Assembly: GCF_019468465.1 (NCBI RefSeq)
Contig: NZ_CP080519.1
Location: 5,412,001-5,476,000 of the forward strand
Direction of reading: 5' to 3'
Source of the DNA: Amycolatopsis sp. DSM 110486
GTDB taxonomy: Bacteria; Actinomycetota; Actinomycetes; Mycobacteriales; Pseudonocardiaceae
DNA: 64,000 nt
Shown here: positions 1 to 8,856 of the stretch, in pieces
Layout of the letters: every line of letters begins with the position of its first letter
Numbering within the stretch: position 1 is the stretch's first letter
Translations under genes and position numbers: made by a program
The notes under the pieces: generated by a model
The model's database searches: none
Told to the model about the DNA's origin: nothing
What the model saw: the letters and a program-made list of their open reading frames with translations, nothing else

Positions 1-845
1 TTTTTCACCGCGCGTCCGCGGGAGTCCCTGCCACCGTTGAAGCCGTCCTCGAACGCGGCCTGCGCTTCGGGCGTGCCCTGCGGCAGCGTGGGGAAGGTGG
101 CGCGCCCCTCCGCCGGGTTCCAGTAGTCGTCGTGGGTGTTCCAGGGGCCGACCTCCCACACGGGCGCGAACTCGCAGCGAGTGCCGTCGGTGCGGCAGAC
201 CTTCGCCGTGTACGAGCCGGTTCCCTTGGGGGACACCGATTTCGTGGAGGGGAACGACACGAAGTGGTCGCTGTTGGCGATCACGTGACCGTTGGACGTC
301 TTGCCGCCGACGAGGCCTTCGCGCGTCGCGTAGATCCGGTAGGTCAACGGCTCGGTGACGACCGCGGCCCGCGCCGAGCCGCCCGACGCGGTGAGCGCCA
401 CCGAGCGCACGGTCGGTCGCCCGCCGTACGCCGTGCCGGACAGGGAGATCCGGGCCTGCACCACCTCGACGGCGAACGGGAGCTCCTGGCCCGCCGGTGT
501 CCACTCGGTCCAGTCGCCGGCCGTGTCGCGGCCCCGGACGTCGACCTCCACGGCGGTGCCGGCCGGGACGTCGTCCGCCACCCGCGCGGTCACCCGGCCC
601 ACCGAGGAGGCGAGGTGACGGGTTGCCGTGACGAGAACACCTGAACTCCGTGCGGTCACCGGGTTCCACGCGGAGTCAGCCAACGTCAGGAAACCCGAAA
701 CCGAGGACACGTTCACGTCGTCACTGTCCACCGTGGACAGATCCACCCGCCACGACCCGGCCGCGGCGGCCGGCGTCACGGGAACCACCGTGAGCACCGC
801 CGCCAGCACTACGAGCACTCGCCGAACCAGACCTCTTCGGACCAT
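1..845 (-). CDS. secreted protein of unknown function, C-terminus outside window (partial)
   Basis: The gene starts at an ATG at 845 (minus strand) behind a GGAGGAGC ribosome site at 857-850 and stays open to the window edge, giving at least 281 residues. Residues 1-31 form a Sec signal peptide: basic start MVRRGLVRRV, hydrophobic core, then an AAAAGSW cleavage region. The mature part has a beta-rich N-terminal half with repeated Val/Thr strands. Further on there is a Trp-rich stretch containing CRTDGTRCEFAPVW and GPWNTHDDYWNP, with a Cys pair that could form a disulfide. I recognise this Trp-rich stretch from other actinobacterial exported proteins but do not know a function. It probably acts outside the cell. 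A strong terminator separates it from the regulator gene upstream. Confidence 0.8.
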   Translation of the reverse strand, partial: MVRRGLVRRVLVVLAAVLTVVPVTPAAAAGSWRVDLSTVDSDDVNVSSVSGFLTLADSAWNPVTARSSGVLVTATRHLASSVGRVTARVADDVPAGTAVEVDVRGRDTAGDWTEWTPAGQELPFAVEVVQARISLSGTAYGGRPTVRSVALTASGGSARAAVVTEPLTYRIYATREGLVGGKTSNGHVIANSDHFVSFPSTKSVSPKGTGSYTAKVCRTDGTRCEFAPVWEVGPWNTHDDYWNPAEGRATFPTLPQGTPEAQAAFEDGFNGGRDSRGRAVK

Positions 846-863
846 TCCCGCTCCTCCACGACA

Positions 864-908
864 AAGGGGTCCTGCCGAGACGCAATCCTCGTCTCGGCAG
901 GACCCCTT
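864..908 (-). terminator. 19-bp perfect inverted repeat, terminator of the SARP gene
   Basis: The arms AAGGGGTCCTGCCGAGACG (864-882) and its exact complement (890-908) enclose a 7-nt loop. It lies 29 nt beyond the stop codon of the SARP regulator and just upstream of the next minus-strand gene, so it most likely ends the regulator transcript. Confidence 0.85.
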
Positions 909-936
909 GCCGCGCAAGTGAGCCCGCGCGTACGGG

Positions 937-3900
937 TCAAGCGGACACGATCCGCGGCCCCTCACCTGGAGCGGACTCCAGCTGCGTTTCCAGCGCCGAC
1001 TGCTGCGGCCGCGCCGAAAGCTCCCGCCAGATCGCCAGCGCCCGCTCGGAGTACGTGCGCGAGCGTTCCGGCTGGCTGAGCGCGGAATGCAGCTCACCGA
1101 GCAGCTGCGACACCTCGGCCTCCGAGCGCCGGTCGCCGTTGCGGCGGTGCACGCTCAGCGAGTTGACCAGCAGCAGCTGCGCGTGGGCGAAATCGCCGCT
1201 GTGCAGGCACAGCTCACCGAGGTTCTGGTTGGCGTAACCCACGCAGTGGTCGTCGCCCAGATCGGTGAACACGGCGATCGCGCGCGTCACGAACTCGCGC
1301 GCGGGCCCGAGGTTGCCCTCGTGCTGGTGCAGCAGCCCCAGCCGTTGCAGGGCGTGGGCCTCGCGGTGCCGGTCGCCGATCGCGGCGGCCAGCTCGAGCG
1401 CGTCGGTGAACCACCGCTTGGCCGGTGCGTAGCACTTCTGCGCCATCCAGACGGCACCCACGGCGATGCGGATCACCGCCTCGCCGTGCCGGTCGCCGGC
1501 TTCGGCGAACAGCTTCGACGCTTCGTGGCAGCGTTCCAGCGCGAGGTCGTTGTCGCCCTGGATGCGCAGGATCGTGCCGAGCCCGGCGAGCGCGATGCCG
1601 GTGCCCTGTGCGTCGCCGACGCGTTCGTAGAGTTCCCGCGCCGCGTCGAACGCCACGAACGCTTCGGCGTAGCTGTCCTGGTACAGGTGGATCTGCCCCA
1701 GGTTGCGCTGCACGATCGCCTCGCCGTGCACGGCCCCCGCGCGCCGGGCCGCCGCCAGCGCCACCTCGTGGGTGGCGTGCCAGTCGTCCTGGTGCCCGCG
1801 CAGGTCGAAGTACGGCGTGAACGCGGCCGTGAGCTGCCACGCCAGGTCGTCGAACCCGAGCTGCGCGGCCAGCGTCACCGCGGCGACGCCGGAATGGCGC
1901 TCCGCGGCGAACCACGCGGCCGGGTCGGCCAGGAGCTGCTCCGACCCGTCCGGCAGCTCCGGGTACGGCACGGCGTGGTCGCGGTATTGGCCGAAGAAGT
2001 GGATCGGCATCCGCTCCGCCGCCGCGACGGCCAGCGCGAGGTAACCCTCGAGCACCCGTCGCGCCGCGCGGCGCGTCTTCTCCGGCGCGTCCAGCCCGGC
2101 CAGCTCCGCCGCGTACACGCGGAGCAGGTCGTGCAGGCGATAGCGCGGCTGGCCCGTGGCGTCGGACGCGACGAGCTCCACCAGGTGGGCGTCGACGAGC
2201 ACGTCGAGCACGTCGTCGGCCGACGGACGGCCCAGCGCGGCCGCGACCACCCAGGCGGGGAACTGGATCGGCCCCAGCGCACCCAGCCAGCGGAACGCCG
2301 CGGCCGCCGACATCGGCAGCAGGTCGTAGCTCAGCGTCACGCTGGCGCGCACGGCGAGGTCGCCGACGCGCAGCTCGTCGAGCCGGCGCCGCTCGTCGTG
2401 CAGCCGGTCGGCGAGGATCCGCAGCGACCAGCTGGGCCGGTTGGTGAGCTTCGCCCCGGCCACGCGGATCGCGAGCGGAAGGTGCCCGCACTGGCGCAGG
2501 ATCGCGGCGGCGTTGTCGGGCTCGGCCGCCACGCGCTCGGCCCCGACGATGCCCTCCAGCAGCCGCGCGGCCTCCGGTTCGGGCAGGAGGTCGACGTCGA
2601 CCGCCACCGCGCCGTCGAGGTCGGGCAGCCGCACTCGGCTCGTCACGAGCACCGCGCAGGCGCCCGTGCCCGGCAGCAGCGGCCGCACCTGGGCGGCGCT
2701 GCCCGCGTCGTCGAGGACCACGCACATGCGTTTGCCGGCCAGGCGCGAGCGCAGCAGCGCCGACCGTTCCGGCAGATCGCGCGGCAGGCCCGCGTCGGGA
2801 ATGCCGAGCGCGCGCAACAACTCCGCGAGCACACCCATCGGCGCCCTTGGCGACGACGACGTGCCGGCGAGGTCCACGTGGAGCTGCCCGTCCCCGAACG
2901 CGTCGCGCACCGCGTGGGCCACGCGGACCGCGATGGCGGACTTGCCGACGCCGGGCGCGCCCGAGAGCACCACCACCGTCGGCCGGCCCGTCTCGCCGTG
3001 CTCGCGCAGGCGCGTGACCAGCCGGCCGACCACGTCTTCGCGGCCCGTGAAGTCCGGCAGGTCGAGCGGGAGCTGGCAGATCGGCAGCTCCGGTTGAGCT
3101 CGCGGCCGCGGCACCGCGAGTTCGGCCGGCAGCCCGGGCAGCTCGGGCACCGCGGCGGGCGCCACGAGCGTGGCCCGCAACTCCCGCAGCCGGGGCCCGG
3201 GCTTCGCCCCGAGCTCCTCTTCCAGCGTGTGCTCGGCCAGCTCGTAGGCCTCCACGGCCTCGGCGATCCGGCCGCCGTCGCGCAGCGCCGTCACGAGCTG
3301 CTGCCACAGCTGTTCGCGCAACGGGTGTTCGGTGACGAGGCCGCGCAGCTCGGCGATCGCCTCGCCGTGGCGCCCCAGCGCGAGGCGGGCCCGCAGCCGC
3401 TGCTCCTGCACCGACAGGCGCAGCTCGGCCAGCCGCGCGATCGCCGCGCCCCAGCCGTGGTCGTGCGGCAGTCCTTCGAGTACTTCGCCGCGCCAAAGCG
3501 CGTCGGCTTTGTCGAGCAACGCGAGCGCCACTTCCGCGTCACCGCGTTCGAAAGCTTTCCGCGCTTCGGCAGCGTGGTTGGCGAACAGAACATGATCGAG
3601 TTCTTCGTCTGCGGCCGAGAGCAGATATCCCGACGCACGGCTGCTGATGCGGTCACCCAGCTCGGGTGCCGTTTCCGCGAGCCGCCTGCGGAGGGAATGG
3701 ACGTAGGTGCGGATGTTGGCTGCCGCGGAGCGAGGTGCAGTACCCGGCCAGAGGATTTCGACCAGCACTTCGGTGGACACCACGACGTTCGGCTGCAAAG
3801 CCAGCGCGGCCAGCAGCAACCTCGGCTTCGGCCCGCCCAATGGAACGGTCCGGCCTTCAGCAATGACCTCCAACGGTCCGAGAATTCGGAACGCCAGCGA

Positions 3901-3948
3901 AGTCAACAATTTACCCGCCTGAGCGGCAAGGTCCCCATGACCGGGCAT
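937..3948 (-). CDS. AfsR/SARP-family transcriptional regulator with NB-ARC and TPR domains
   Basis: This is a 1003-residue cytoplasmic regulator. In order it has an OmpR-type winged helix (about residues 18-110, with NIRTYVHSLRRRL as recognition region), a bacterial transcriptional activation domain (about 115-265), an NB-ARC type ATPase, and C-terminal tetratricopeptide repeats (about 690-980). In the ATPase the Walker A motif reads SGAPGVGKSA and the Walker B motif CVVLDDAG. This is the layout of AfsR and other large SARPs, which activate secondary-metabolite or morphological genes. No biosynthetic cluster is present here, so the target is unknown. It is transcribed away from the secreted-protein genes at 4.0-8.5 kb. 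The ATG at 3948 is used, but a start a few codons further in is possible because the conserved fold begins near LAFRILGPLEV. Confidence 0.93.
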   Translation of the reverse strand: MPGHGDLAAQAGKLLTSLAFRILGPLEVIAEGRTVPLGGPKPRLLLAALALQPNVVVSTEVLVEILWPGTAPRSAAANIRTYVHSLRRRLAETAPELGDRISSRASGYLLSAADEELDHVLFANHAAEARKAFERGDAEVALALLDKADALWRGEVLEGLPHDHGWGAAIARLAELRLSVQEQRLRARLALGRHGEAIAELRGLVTEHPLREQLWQQLVTALRDGGRIAEAVEAYELAEHTLEEELGAKPGPRLRELRATLVAPAAVPELPGLPAELAVPRPRAQPELPICQLPLDLPDFTGREDVVGRLVTRLREHGETGRPTVVVLSGAPGVGKSAIAVRVAHAVRDAFGDGQLHVDLAGTSSSPRAPMGVLAELLRALGIPDAGLPRDLPERSALLRSRLAGKRMCVVLDDAGSAAQVRPLLPGTGACAVLVTSRVRLPDLDGAVAVDVDLLPEPEAARLLEGIVGAERVAAEPDNAAAILRQCGHLPLAIRVAGAKLTNRPSWSLRILADRLHDERRRLDELRVGDLAVRASVTLSYDLLPMSAAAAFRWLGALGPIQFPAWVVAAALGRPSADDVLDVLVDAHLVELVASDATGQPRYRLHDLLRVYAAELAGLDAPEKTRRAARRVLEGYLALAVAAAERMPIHFFGQYRDHAVPYPELPDGSEQLLADPAAWFAAERHSGVAAVTLAAQLGFDDLAWQLTAAFTPYFDLRGHQDDWHATHEVALAAARRAGAVHGEAIVQRNLGQIHLYQDSYAEAFVAFDAARELYERVGDAQGTGIALAGLGTILRIQGDNDLALERCHEASKLFAEAGDRHGEAVIRIAVGAVWMAQKCYAPAKRWFTDALELAAAIGDRHREAHALQRLGLLHQHEGNLGPAREFVTRAIAVFTDLGDDHCVGYANQNLGELCLHSGDFAHAQLLLVNSLSVHRRNGDRRSEAEVSQLLGELHSALSQPERSRTYSERALAIWRELSARPQQSALETQLESAPGEGPRIVSA

Positions 3949-4011
3949 GCTAGGAGCGTTTGCGCAGGTTAGCTAGATCCATTCGGCGGTTCACGTCCCC
4001 TATATCGCGAT

Positions 4012-4030
4012 TTGTACGGGTCGTGTACAA
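4012..4030. promoter_or_regulatory. inverted repeat in the SARP / SH3-protein divergent promoter
   Basis: TTGTAC (4012-4017) and GTACAA (4025-4030) form a perfect 6-7-6 inverted repeat inside the 96-nt gap between the two divergent genes. It could be an operator or part of a -35 element. Its position makes a regulatory role plausible, but no binding protein is identified. Confidence 0.35.
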
Positions 4031-4044
4031 GGCTTCGACACGCT

Positions 4045-4704
4045 ATGGCCATGAAGCGTTCGAAGCTCCGGCGCCTCGCCGGATTCGGGGTTGTCCTGGC
4101 CGCGATCGGTGGGTTCGGGCTTTCCGCGGCGGTGCCCGCGTTTGCCACGGTGCCCGGCAAGGTCCAGACCGCGGGCGACCCGCTCAACGTCCGCCGCGCA
4201 CCCAATGCCGCCGCCACCGCCGTGAAGACGGTGGCCAACGGCGCGACCGTCGCCATCGAGTGCCAGACCACCGGGAGTTCCGTGGCCGGCCCGCTCGGCA
4301 CCACCACGATCTGGGACTACGTGCCCGCGCTCGGCGGCTACGTGTCCGACGGCTACGTGCAGACCGGCTCCGACGGCCGCGTCGCACCCGACTGCGGCAC
4401 CGGTACCGGCAGCGCCCAGTGCGCCGCGTCCTGCGCCGCCGAAGGCGTGTTCCGCTCGTCCGACGCGCACTTCGTCGCCTACGACACCAACGCCGACGGC
4501 AGCTCCGGCGTCGTGCAGTACTGGCTCGCCGACGGCTCGGGCCCGTACTACGTCTGGGCTTCCGGTGGAAGCGGCACCTCGGTGGACAAAGCCGCGCCCG
4601 TCGCGAAGGGCAAGTGGGTCTTCTACAAGGTCTGCACGGGCCACAACACCTCGCCGCCGACGTTCGCCGGCTGCAGTGCCGGCCTCACCGACTTCGCGGC
4701 CTGA
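4045..4704 (+). CDS. secreted SH3-domain protein
   Basis: The 219-residue protein has a Sec signal peptide (MKRSKLRRLAGF start, hydrophobic core, cleavage after VPAFA near residue 33). A bacterial SH3-like fold follows, marked by the typical LNVRRAP turn and ending in GYVSDGYVQTGSD. The C-terminal half carries several Cys residues (CGTGTGSAQCAASCAAEG, then VCTG and AGCS) likely to form disulfides after export. The start could be ATG 4045 or ATG 4051; both follow a weak AAGG site, and I chose 4045. Bacterial SH3 domains often bind peptidoglycan or peptides, so a cell-wall or extracellular role is likely. It precedes the PhoD phosphatase gene by 31 nt and may share its transcript. Confidence 0.8.
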   Translation: MAMKRSKLRRLAGFGVVLAAIGGFGLSAAVPAFATVPGKVQTAGDPLNVRRAPNAAATAVKTVANGATVAIECQTTGSSVAGPLGTTTIWDYVPALGGYVSDGYVQTGSDGRVAPDCGTGTGSAQCAASCAAEGVFRSSDAHFVAYDTNADGSSGVVQYWLADGSGPYYVWASGGSGTSVDKAAPVAKGKWVFYKVCTGHNTSPPTFAGCSAGLTDFAA

Positions 4705-4735
4705 CAACCCCTACTCCCCGAAAGGATCCCCTGAC

Positions 4736-6289
4736 ATGGGCCAGGTGAACCGGCGCTCGGTGCTGCTGGGCGGACTCGCCGCCGTGACCGCGGCCGCGGC
4801 GACGACCGCACTGCCTTCGTGGGCCAACGCGCGCACCGCCGTCGCCGCCCCGGCGATCCACGACCCGTTCCAGCTCGGTATCGCCTCGGGCGACCCGTTG
4901 CCGGACAGCGTGGTGCTGTGGACGCGGCTCGCGCCCGCGCCGCTCAACGCCGATGGCTTCGGCGGCATGCCCGACGCGACGTACGCGGTGGACTGGGAAA
5001 TCGCGAACGACGAGGCGTTTTCCTCGATCGTGCAAAGCGGTTCGGTGAGCGCTGTGCGCGCGTCCGCACACAGCGTGCACATCGAGCCGACGGGTCTCGA
5101 GCCGGCGCGCGAGTACTTCTACCGCTTCAAGACCGCCGGCTACATATCGCCGGTCGGGCGCACGCGCACGGCGCCCGCCGCGGGTGCGGCCGTGAACCAG
5201 CTGAAATACTGCTTCACGTCCTGCCAGCACTGGGAGGAAGGCTGGTACCACTCGTACAAGGGTGTGGTGCGCGACGATCCGGACCTCGTGCTGTTCCTCG
5301 GCGACTACATCTACGAAAAGCCTTCCGGGCGTAAGAAGGCGGAACTCAACCCGCGGCGGCTCGCGGTGCCTTCGGACACCACGACGTTGGCTCTGTACCG
5401 GGCTCGGCACGGCCAGCACAAGACCGATGTGGACCTTCAGGCCGCGCACGCGCTGGCGCCGTGGCTGGTCGTGTTCGACGACCACGAGGTGATGAACAAC
5501 TGGAACTCCACCACGAGCCCGGCTTCGGCCGCCCGTAAAGGTTACGGGTTCCAGGCGTTCTACGAGCACATGCCGATCCGGTCCACGGCCAAGCCCAACG
5601 GCTCGTCGATCCAGCTGTACCGCCAGTTCCTCTGGGGCAACCTCGCGCGCTTCCACATGATGGACACCCGCCAGTTCCGCAGCGCGCAGGTCACCGGCAC
5701 GGCGTGCGGTCCGTACCGCGACACCTCGCGCACCATCACGGGCACGGCGCAGGAACAGTGGCTGCTCAAGGCGTTCGAGACGCACCCGGCGACGTGGGAC
5801 TTCCTGGGCCAGCAGGTGTTCTTCGCCCAGCGCGACGGCGACGGCAATTCGACCACGTGCGAGAGCCCCGACTCGTGGGACGGCTACCAGGCTTCGCGCG
5901 ATCGCATCACGCAAGGCTGGATCGACCGCGGGGTGCCGAACCCGGTGGTGCTCACCGGCGACGTCCACCGGCACTGGGCGGCCGACCTGCGCAAGGACTA
6001 CTTCGACCACAGCGACCCGATCGTCGGCTCGGAGCTGGTGACCACGTCGGTCACGTCCAACAGCGACGACGCCGCGCCGCCGTCGGCCGCGTGGCTCGCG
6101 AACAACCCGCACATCAAGTACTGCAAGGGGGAACGCGGCTACGTGCGCGTCACCGCGACGCCGGCGCAGATGCTGGCCGACTTCGTGGTGGTGTCGGACA
6201 CGAGCGTGAACGACCCGGCGAAGCTGGTGATCAAGACGGACAAGAGCTTCGTGGTCGGTGCGGGTTCGAAGGGGCTGCAGGCGGTGTGA
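4736..6289 (+). CDS. phoD: PhoD-family alkaline phosphatase, Tat-exported
   Basis: A 517-residue phosphodiesterase/phosphomonoesterase expected to release phosphate outside the cell. The N-terminus has a twin-arginine signal (NRRSVLLGG, residues 4-12) with an Ala-rich region ending near ANARTAVAAP. The PhoD N-terminal domain covers about residues 40-140. The metallophosphatase core follows, with metal-ligand motifs GDYIYE, DDHEVMNNW and GDVHRHWAADL in the order expected for PhoD, which uses Fe and Ca. The ATG at 4736 is preceded by GAAAGGA at 9-nt spacing. PhoD genes in actinomycetes are usually under PhoP control; I did not find a clear PHO box here. The following 275 nt before the sedolisin gene contain no gene. 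Confidence 0.92.
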   Translation: MGQVNRRSVLLGGLAAVTAAAATTALPSWANARTAVAAPAIHDPFQLGIASGDPLPDSVVLWTRLAPAPLNADGFGGMPDATYAVDWEIANDEAFSSIVQSGSVSAVRASAHSVHIEPTGLEPAREYFYRFKTAGYISPVGRTRTAPAAGAAVNQLKYCFTSCQHWEEGWYHSYKGVVRDDPDLVLFLGDYIYEKPSGRKKAELNPRRLAVPSDTTTLALYRARHGQHKTDVDLQAAHALAPWLVVFDDHEVMNNWNSTTSPASAARKGYGFQAFYEHMPIRSTAKPNGSSIQLYRQFLWGNLARFHMMDTRQFRSAQVTGTACGPYRDTSRTITGTAQEQWLLKAFETHPATWDFLGQQVFFAQRDGDGNSTTCESPDSWDGYQASRDRITQGWIDRGVPNPVVLTGDVHRHWAADLRKDYFDHSDPIVGSELVTTSVTSNSDDAAPPSAAWLANNPHIKYCKGERGYVRVTATPAQMLADFVVVSDTSVNDPAKLVIKTDKSFVVGAGSKGLQAV

Positions 6290-6564
6290 GCAACCGACGG
6301 AAGTAGGTGGTGCTTCCCCGTCCGGCGTGCTCCGTGATACCGCGATGCGGAACTTTGAATCGGACTTTTGTTCCATTAGGCGACATTCCACTCGGGACAG
6401 TGTGGACGAACCGGACTTCCTCCTTGTGTGCCAACGAAGATCGAGTGCGGCTTCGAGATAACGGTTCCGCACCGGTGGGCGGGACGCTTCCCCGGCGGCC
6501 GGTGCGGACCTAGTCTCGGGCCGGACGTCTGCGGCCTGGGCCGCGATTCACGAGGGAGTTGCCT

Positions 6565-8544
6565 GTGCGAAGAAGTCTCACCGTGTTCCTTTCGCTGGCG
6601 ATGGCGGGTGGCCTCGCGGCCGCCACGCCGGGGCTGGCGTCTGCGGCGTCGGCCCCGGGCCGGGCCGAGATCCCCGCGTCGCACCCGCTCTGGGCGAACC
6701 CCGGGGCCAAGGTCGCGAACACCGCGCCGGCGTCGAAGCTGGACTTCCGCGTGTACCTGAACCTGCGTGACGAGGCCAGTGCCGAAGCCGTGGCGGCGGG
6801 CGTGTCCGACCCGCAGTCCAAGAGCTACCGGCAGTACCTGTCGCCGCAGCAGGTGCGCGACCGCTTCACCGCTTCGGACCAGACCGTGTCCGCGGTGAAG
6901 ACGTGGCTGTCGGGCGCCGGGTTCCAGATCGGCGACGTGCCGTCGAACCGCGCGTACGTGGAGGCCGTCGGTACCGCGGACCAGGTGCAGAAGGCGTTCG
7001 ACGTCACGCTCGGCAAGTACGCCGTGAAGGGCCAGACGCTGCGGGCGGCGGACAAGAACCTGTCCGTGCCGGCAACACTTGCTTCCTCCGTGCTGGGTGT
7101 TGTGGGCGTCGACCAGGCGACGAGCCTGCTGAAGCCGGACCACACCTCAGGCGCCGACACCGCTTCCGCGAAGTCTTCCGGCCCGGCGACCGCGCCTCCC
7201 GGCGCCGGTTTCCGCAACTCGGGCCCGTGCAGCGACTACTACGGCCAGAAGACCGACACGACCGACCCGGCGTACAACGGCAAGCAGCTGCCGTACGCGC
7301 CGTGCGGCTACAAGCCGGCGCAGCTGCGTTCGGCGTACGGCCTCGACCAGGCCGCCAAGCTCGGGGCCGACGGCCGCGGCACCACGATCGCGATCGTGGA
7401 CGCCTTCGCTTCGCCGACCATCTACGCCGACGCGTCGGAGTACGCCAAGCGCAACGACCCGGCGCACCCGCTGACGAAGGCGCAGTTCAGCCAGCACGTC
7501 TTCCCGGTCAACCCGGCCGACGAGGGCCCGGACCAGTGCGACGCCTCCGGCTGGTACGGCGAGGAGACCCTCGACGTCGAAGCCGCCCACGGCCTCGCGC
7601 CGGGTGCGAACATCCTCTACGTCGGCGGTTCCGACTGCGAGGACCTCTCCCTCGACACCGCGCTGAACTACATCATCGCCGGCCACAAGGCCGACATCGT
7701 GTCGAACTCCTACGGCGACACCGGCGAGGACCTGCCGGCCGACGAGATCAAGGCGTTCAACCAGATCGCCGTGCAGGCCGCGCTCGAGGGCATCGGCGTG
7801 TACTTCTCCTCCGGCGACAACGGTGACGAGGCCGCGCGCCTCGGCACGCCTTCGCCGGACTTCGCGGCTTCCTCGCCGTGGGTCACCGCCGTCGGCGGAA
7901 CCTCGCTGGCGGTCGACGCGTCCGGCAAGCGGACCTTCGAGACCGGCTGGGAAACGGGCAAGTCCACGCTCACCGCGGGCGCCTACGCCCCGTCCTTCCC
8001 GGGCGCCTTCAACGGCGGCGCGGGCGGCGGCACCAGCCGCGTGTTCCCGCAGCCGGCGTACCAGAAGGGCATCGTGCCGGACGCGCTGTCCACGAAGAAC
8101 CAGAAGGGCAAGGCCAAGGGCCGCGTCGTCCCGGACATCTCCGCGGTCGCCGACCCCAACACAGGCATGCTCGTGGGCCAGACCCAGCGCTTCCCCGACG
8201 GCGACTACTACGACCAGTACCGCATCGGCGGCACCAGCCTGGCGTCCCCGGTCTTCGCGGGCGTGATGGCCGTGGCCGACAGCCTGGACCACTTCCACCA
8301 CGGCTTCATCAACCCGGCGCTCTACCAGCTCACGTCACGCACCGGCACGATCTACGACGTGAAACACGTGGACGCCGCCGTGCAGCGCGTGGACTTCGCC
8401 AACAGCGTCGACGCGTCGGACGGCCTGCTGACCTCCGCCCGCACGCTCGACTACCCCAACCTGACGATCCACACCACCAAGGGCTACGACGACGTCACCG
8501 GCCTGGGCTCGCCGAACGGCTTGCCGTTCTTGTTGCTCGTGTGA
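6565..8544 (+). CDS. S53-family serine-carboxyl peptidase (sedolisin/pro-kumamolisin)
   Basis: A secreted endopeptidase precursor of 659 residues. Residues 1-27 are a signal peptide. About 35-185 is the pro-kumamolisin activation domain, with the conserved YRQYLSPQQVRDRF element. About 240-655 is the catalytic domain. The Glu and Asp of the catalytic triad lie in YGEETLDVEAAHGLAPG and the Ser in IGGTSLASPVFAG; SNSYGD supplies the oxyanion-hole Asp region. The GTG at 6565 is chosen because GAGGGAG lies 6 nt upstream, whereas the TTG at 6559 would touch the ribosome site. S53 enzymes mature by self-cleavage and usually work at acidic pH. A strong terminator follows. Confidence 0.93.
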   Translation: MRRSLTVFLSLAMAGGLAAATPGLASAASAPGRAEIPASHPLWANPGAKVANTAPASKLDFRVYLNLRDEASAEAVAAGVSDPQSKSYRQYLSPQQVRDRFTASDQTVSAVKTWLSGAGFQIGDVPSNRAYVEAVGTADQVQKAFDVTLGKYAVKGQTLRAADKNLSVPATLASSVLGVVGVDQATSLLKPDHTSGADTASAKSSGPATAPPGAGFRNSGPCSDYYGQKTDTTDPAYNGKQLPYAPCGYKPAQLRSAYGLDQAAKLGADGRGTTIAIVDAFASPTIYADASEYAKRNDPAHPLTKAQFSQHVFPVNPADEGPDQCDASGWYGEETLDVEAAHGLAPGANILYVGGSDCEDLSLDTALNYIIAGHKADIVSNSYGDTGEDLPADEIKAFNQIAVQAALEGIGVYFSSGDNGDEAARLGTPSPDFAASSPWVTAVGGTSLAVDASGKRTFETGWETGKSTLTAGAYAPSFPGAFNGGAGGGTSRVFPQPAYQKGIVPDALSTKNQKGKAKGRVVPDISAVADPNTGMLVGQTQRFPDGDYYDQYRIGGTSLASPVFAGVMAVADSLDHFHHGFINPALYQLTSRTGTIYDVKHVDAAVQRVDFANSVDASDGLLTSARTLDYPNLTIHTTKGYDDVTGLGSPNGLPFLLLV

Positions 8545-8563
8545 TCCGCTACTGAGGGTCGGT

Positions 8564-8606
8564 GCAGGCCCCCGCTTTGCCGCGTTTCGGCAGGGTGGGG
8601 GCCTGC
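8564..8606 (+). terminator. hairpin terminator after the sedolisin gene
   Basis: GCAGGCCCCC (8564-8573) pairs exactly with GGGGGCCTGC (8597-8606), 19 nt after the sedolisin stop codon. Confidence 0.8.
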
Positions 8607-8710
8607 GTCGTTTCCGGGGTCAGTTCGACGACGTCGGCGGCCCAGCCCCGGGCCGGACCACTTCTCCGACCCGGACCGGTGCCACGTCCGAAATTCACCC
8701 TCGCTTCAGC

Positions 8711-8740
8711 GATGAGTTTGCGGGCGCCCGATTGTCTCTA
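8711..8740 (+). promoter_or_regulatory. putative ECF-sigma autoregulatory promoter, copy A
   Basis: GATGAGTT (8711-8718) and TTGTCTCTA (8732-8740) are separated by 13 nt that include CGCCCG. The whole 30-nt segment matches 25 of 30 positions with 10440-10469, the segment in front of the SDR gene of the same cluster. The conserved blocks sit where -35 and -10 elements of the sigma gene would be. The inference is that the sigma factor recognises both and drives its own expression. Confidence 0.6.
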
Positions 8741-8781
8741 CCAGGACGCCGGACCACCGGCCGACCGGACGGAGAACCGCT

Positions 8782-8856
8782 ATGACGACGCCTGACCTCA
8801 CCGACGCGAAAGAACCGGCCGCCAGGGCCGGTCGCGGCCGGGTGGCTCGGCGATGA
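8782..8856 (+). CDS. 24-residue leader ORF overlapping the sigma-factor start
   Basis: An ATG at 8782 preceded by GGAG (8771-8774) opens a 24-codon frame (MTTPDLTDAKEPAARAGRGR plus four residues). Its TGA at 8854-8856 overlaps the ATG of the sigma gene (ATGA). The peptide is Arg/Ala rich and resembles nothing I know. The sigma gene itself has no good Shine-Dalgarno sequence, so the most likely purpose is translational coupling. It could also be a chance frame. Confidence 0.4.
   Translation: MTTPDLTDAKEPAARAGRGRVARR

Noticed and set aside
1087..3972. A long plus-strand open frame of about 960 codons opposite the SARP gene
   Set aside because: It is a GC-rich shadow of the minus-strand gene: unnatural Arg/Gln/His-rich composition, no domains and no ribosome site. 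The same applies to long frames opposite tex (28624-31956), the helicase (23044-24318), the acyl-CoA dehydrogenase (24493-26322) and the epimerase/thiolase region.
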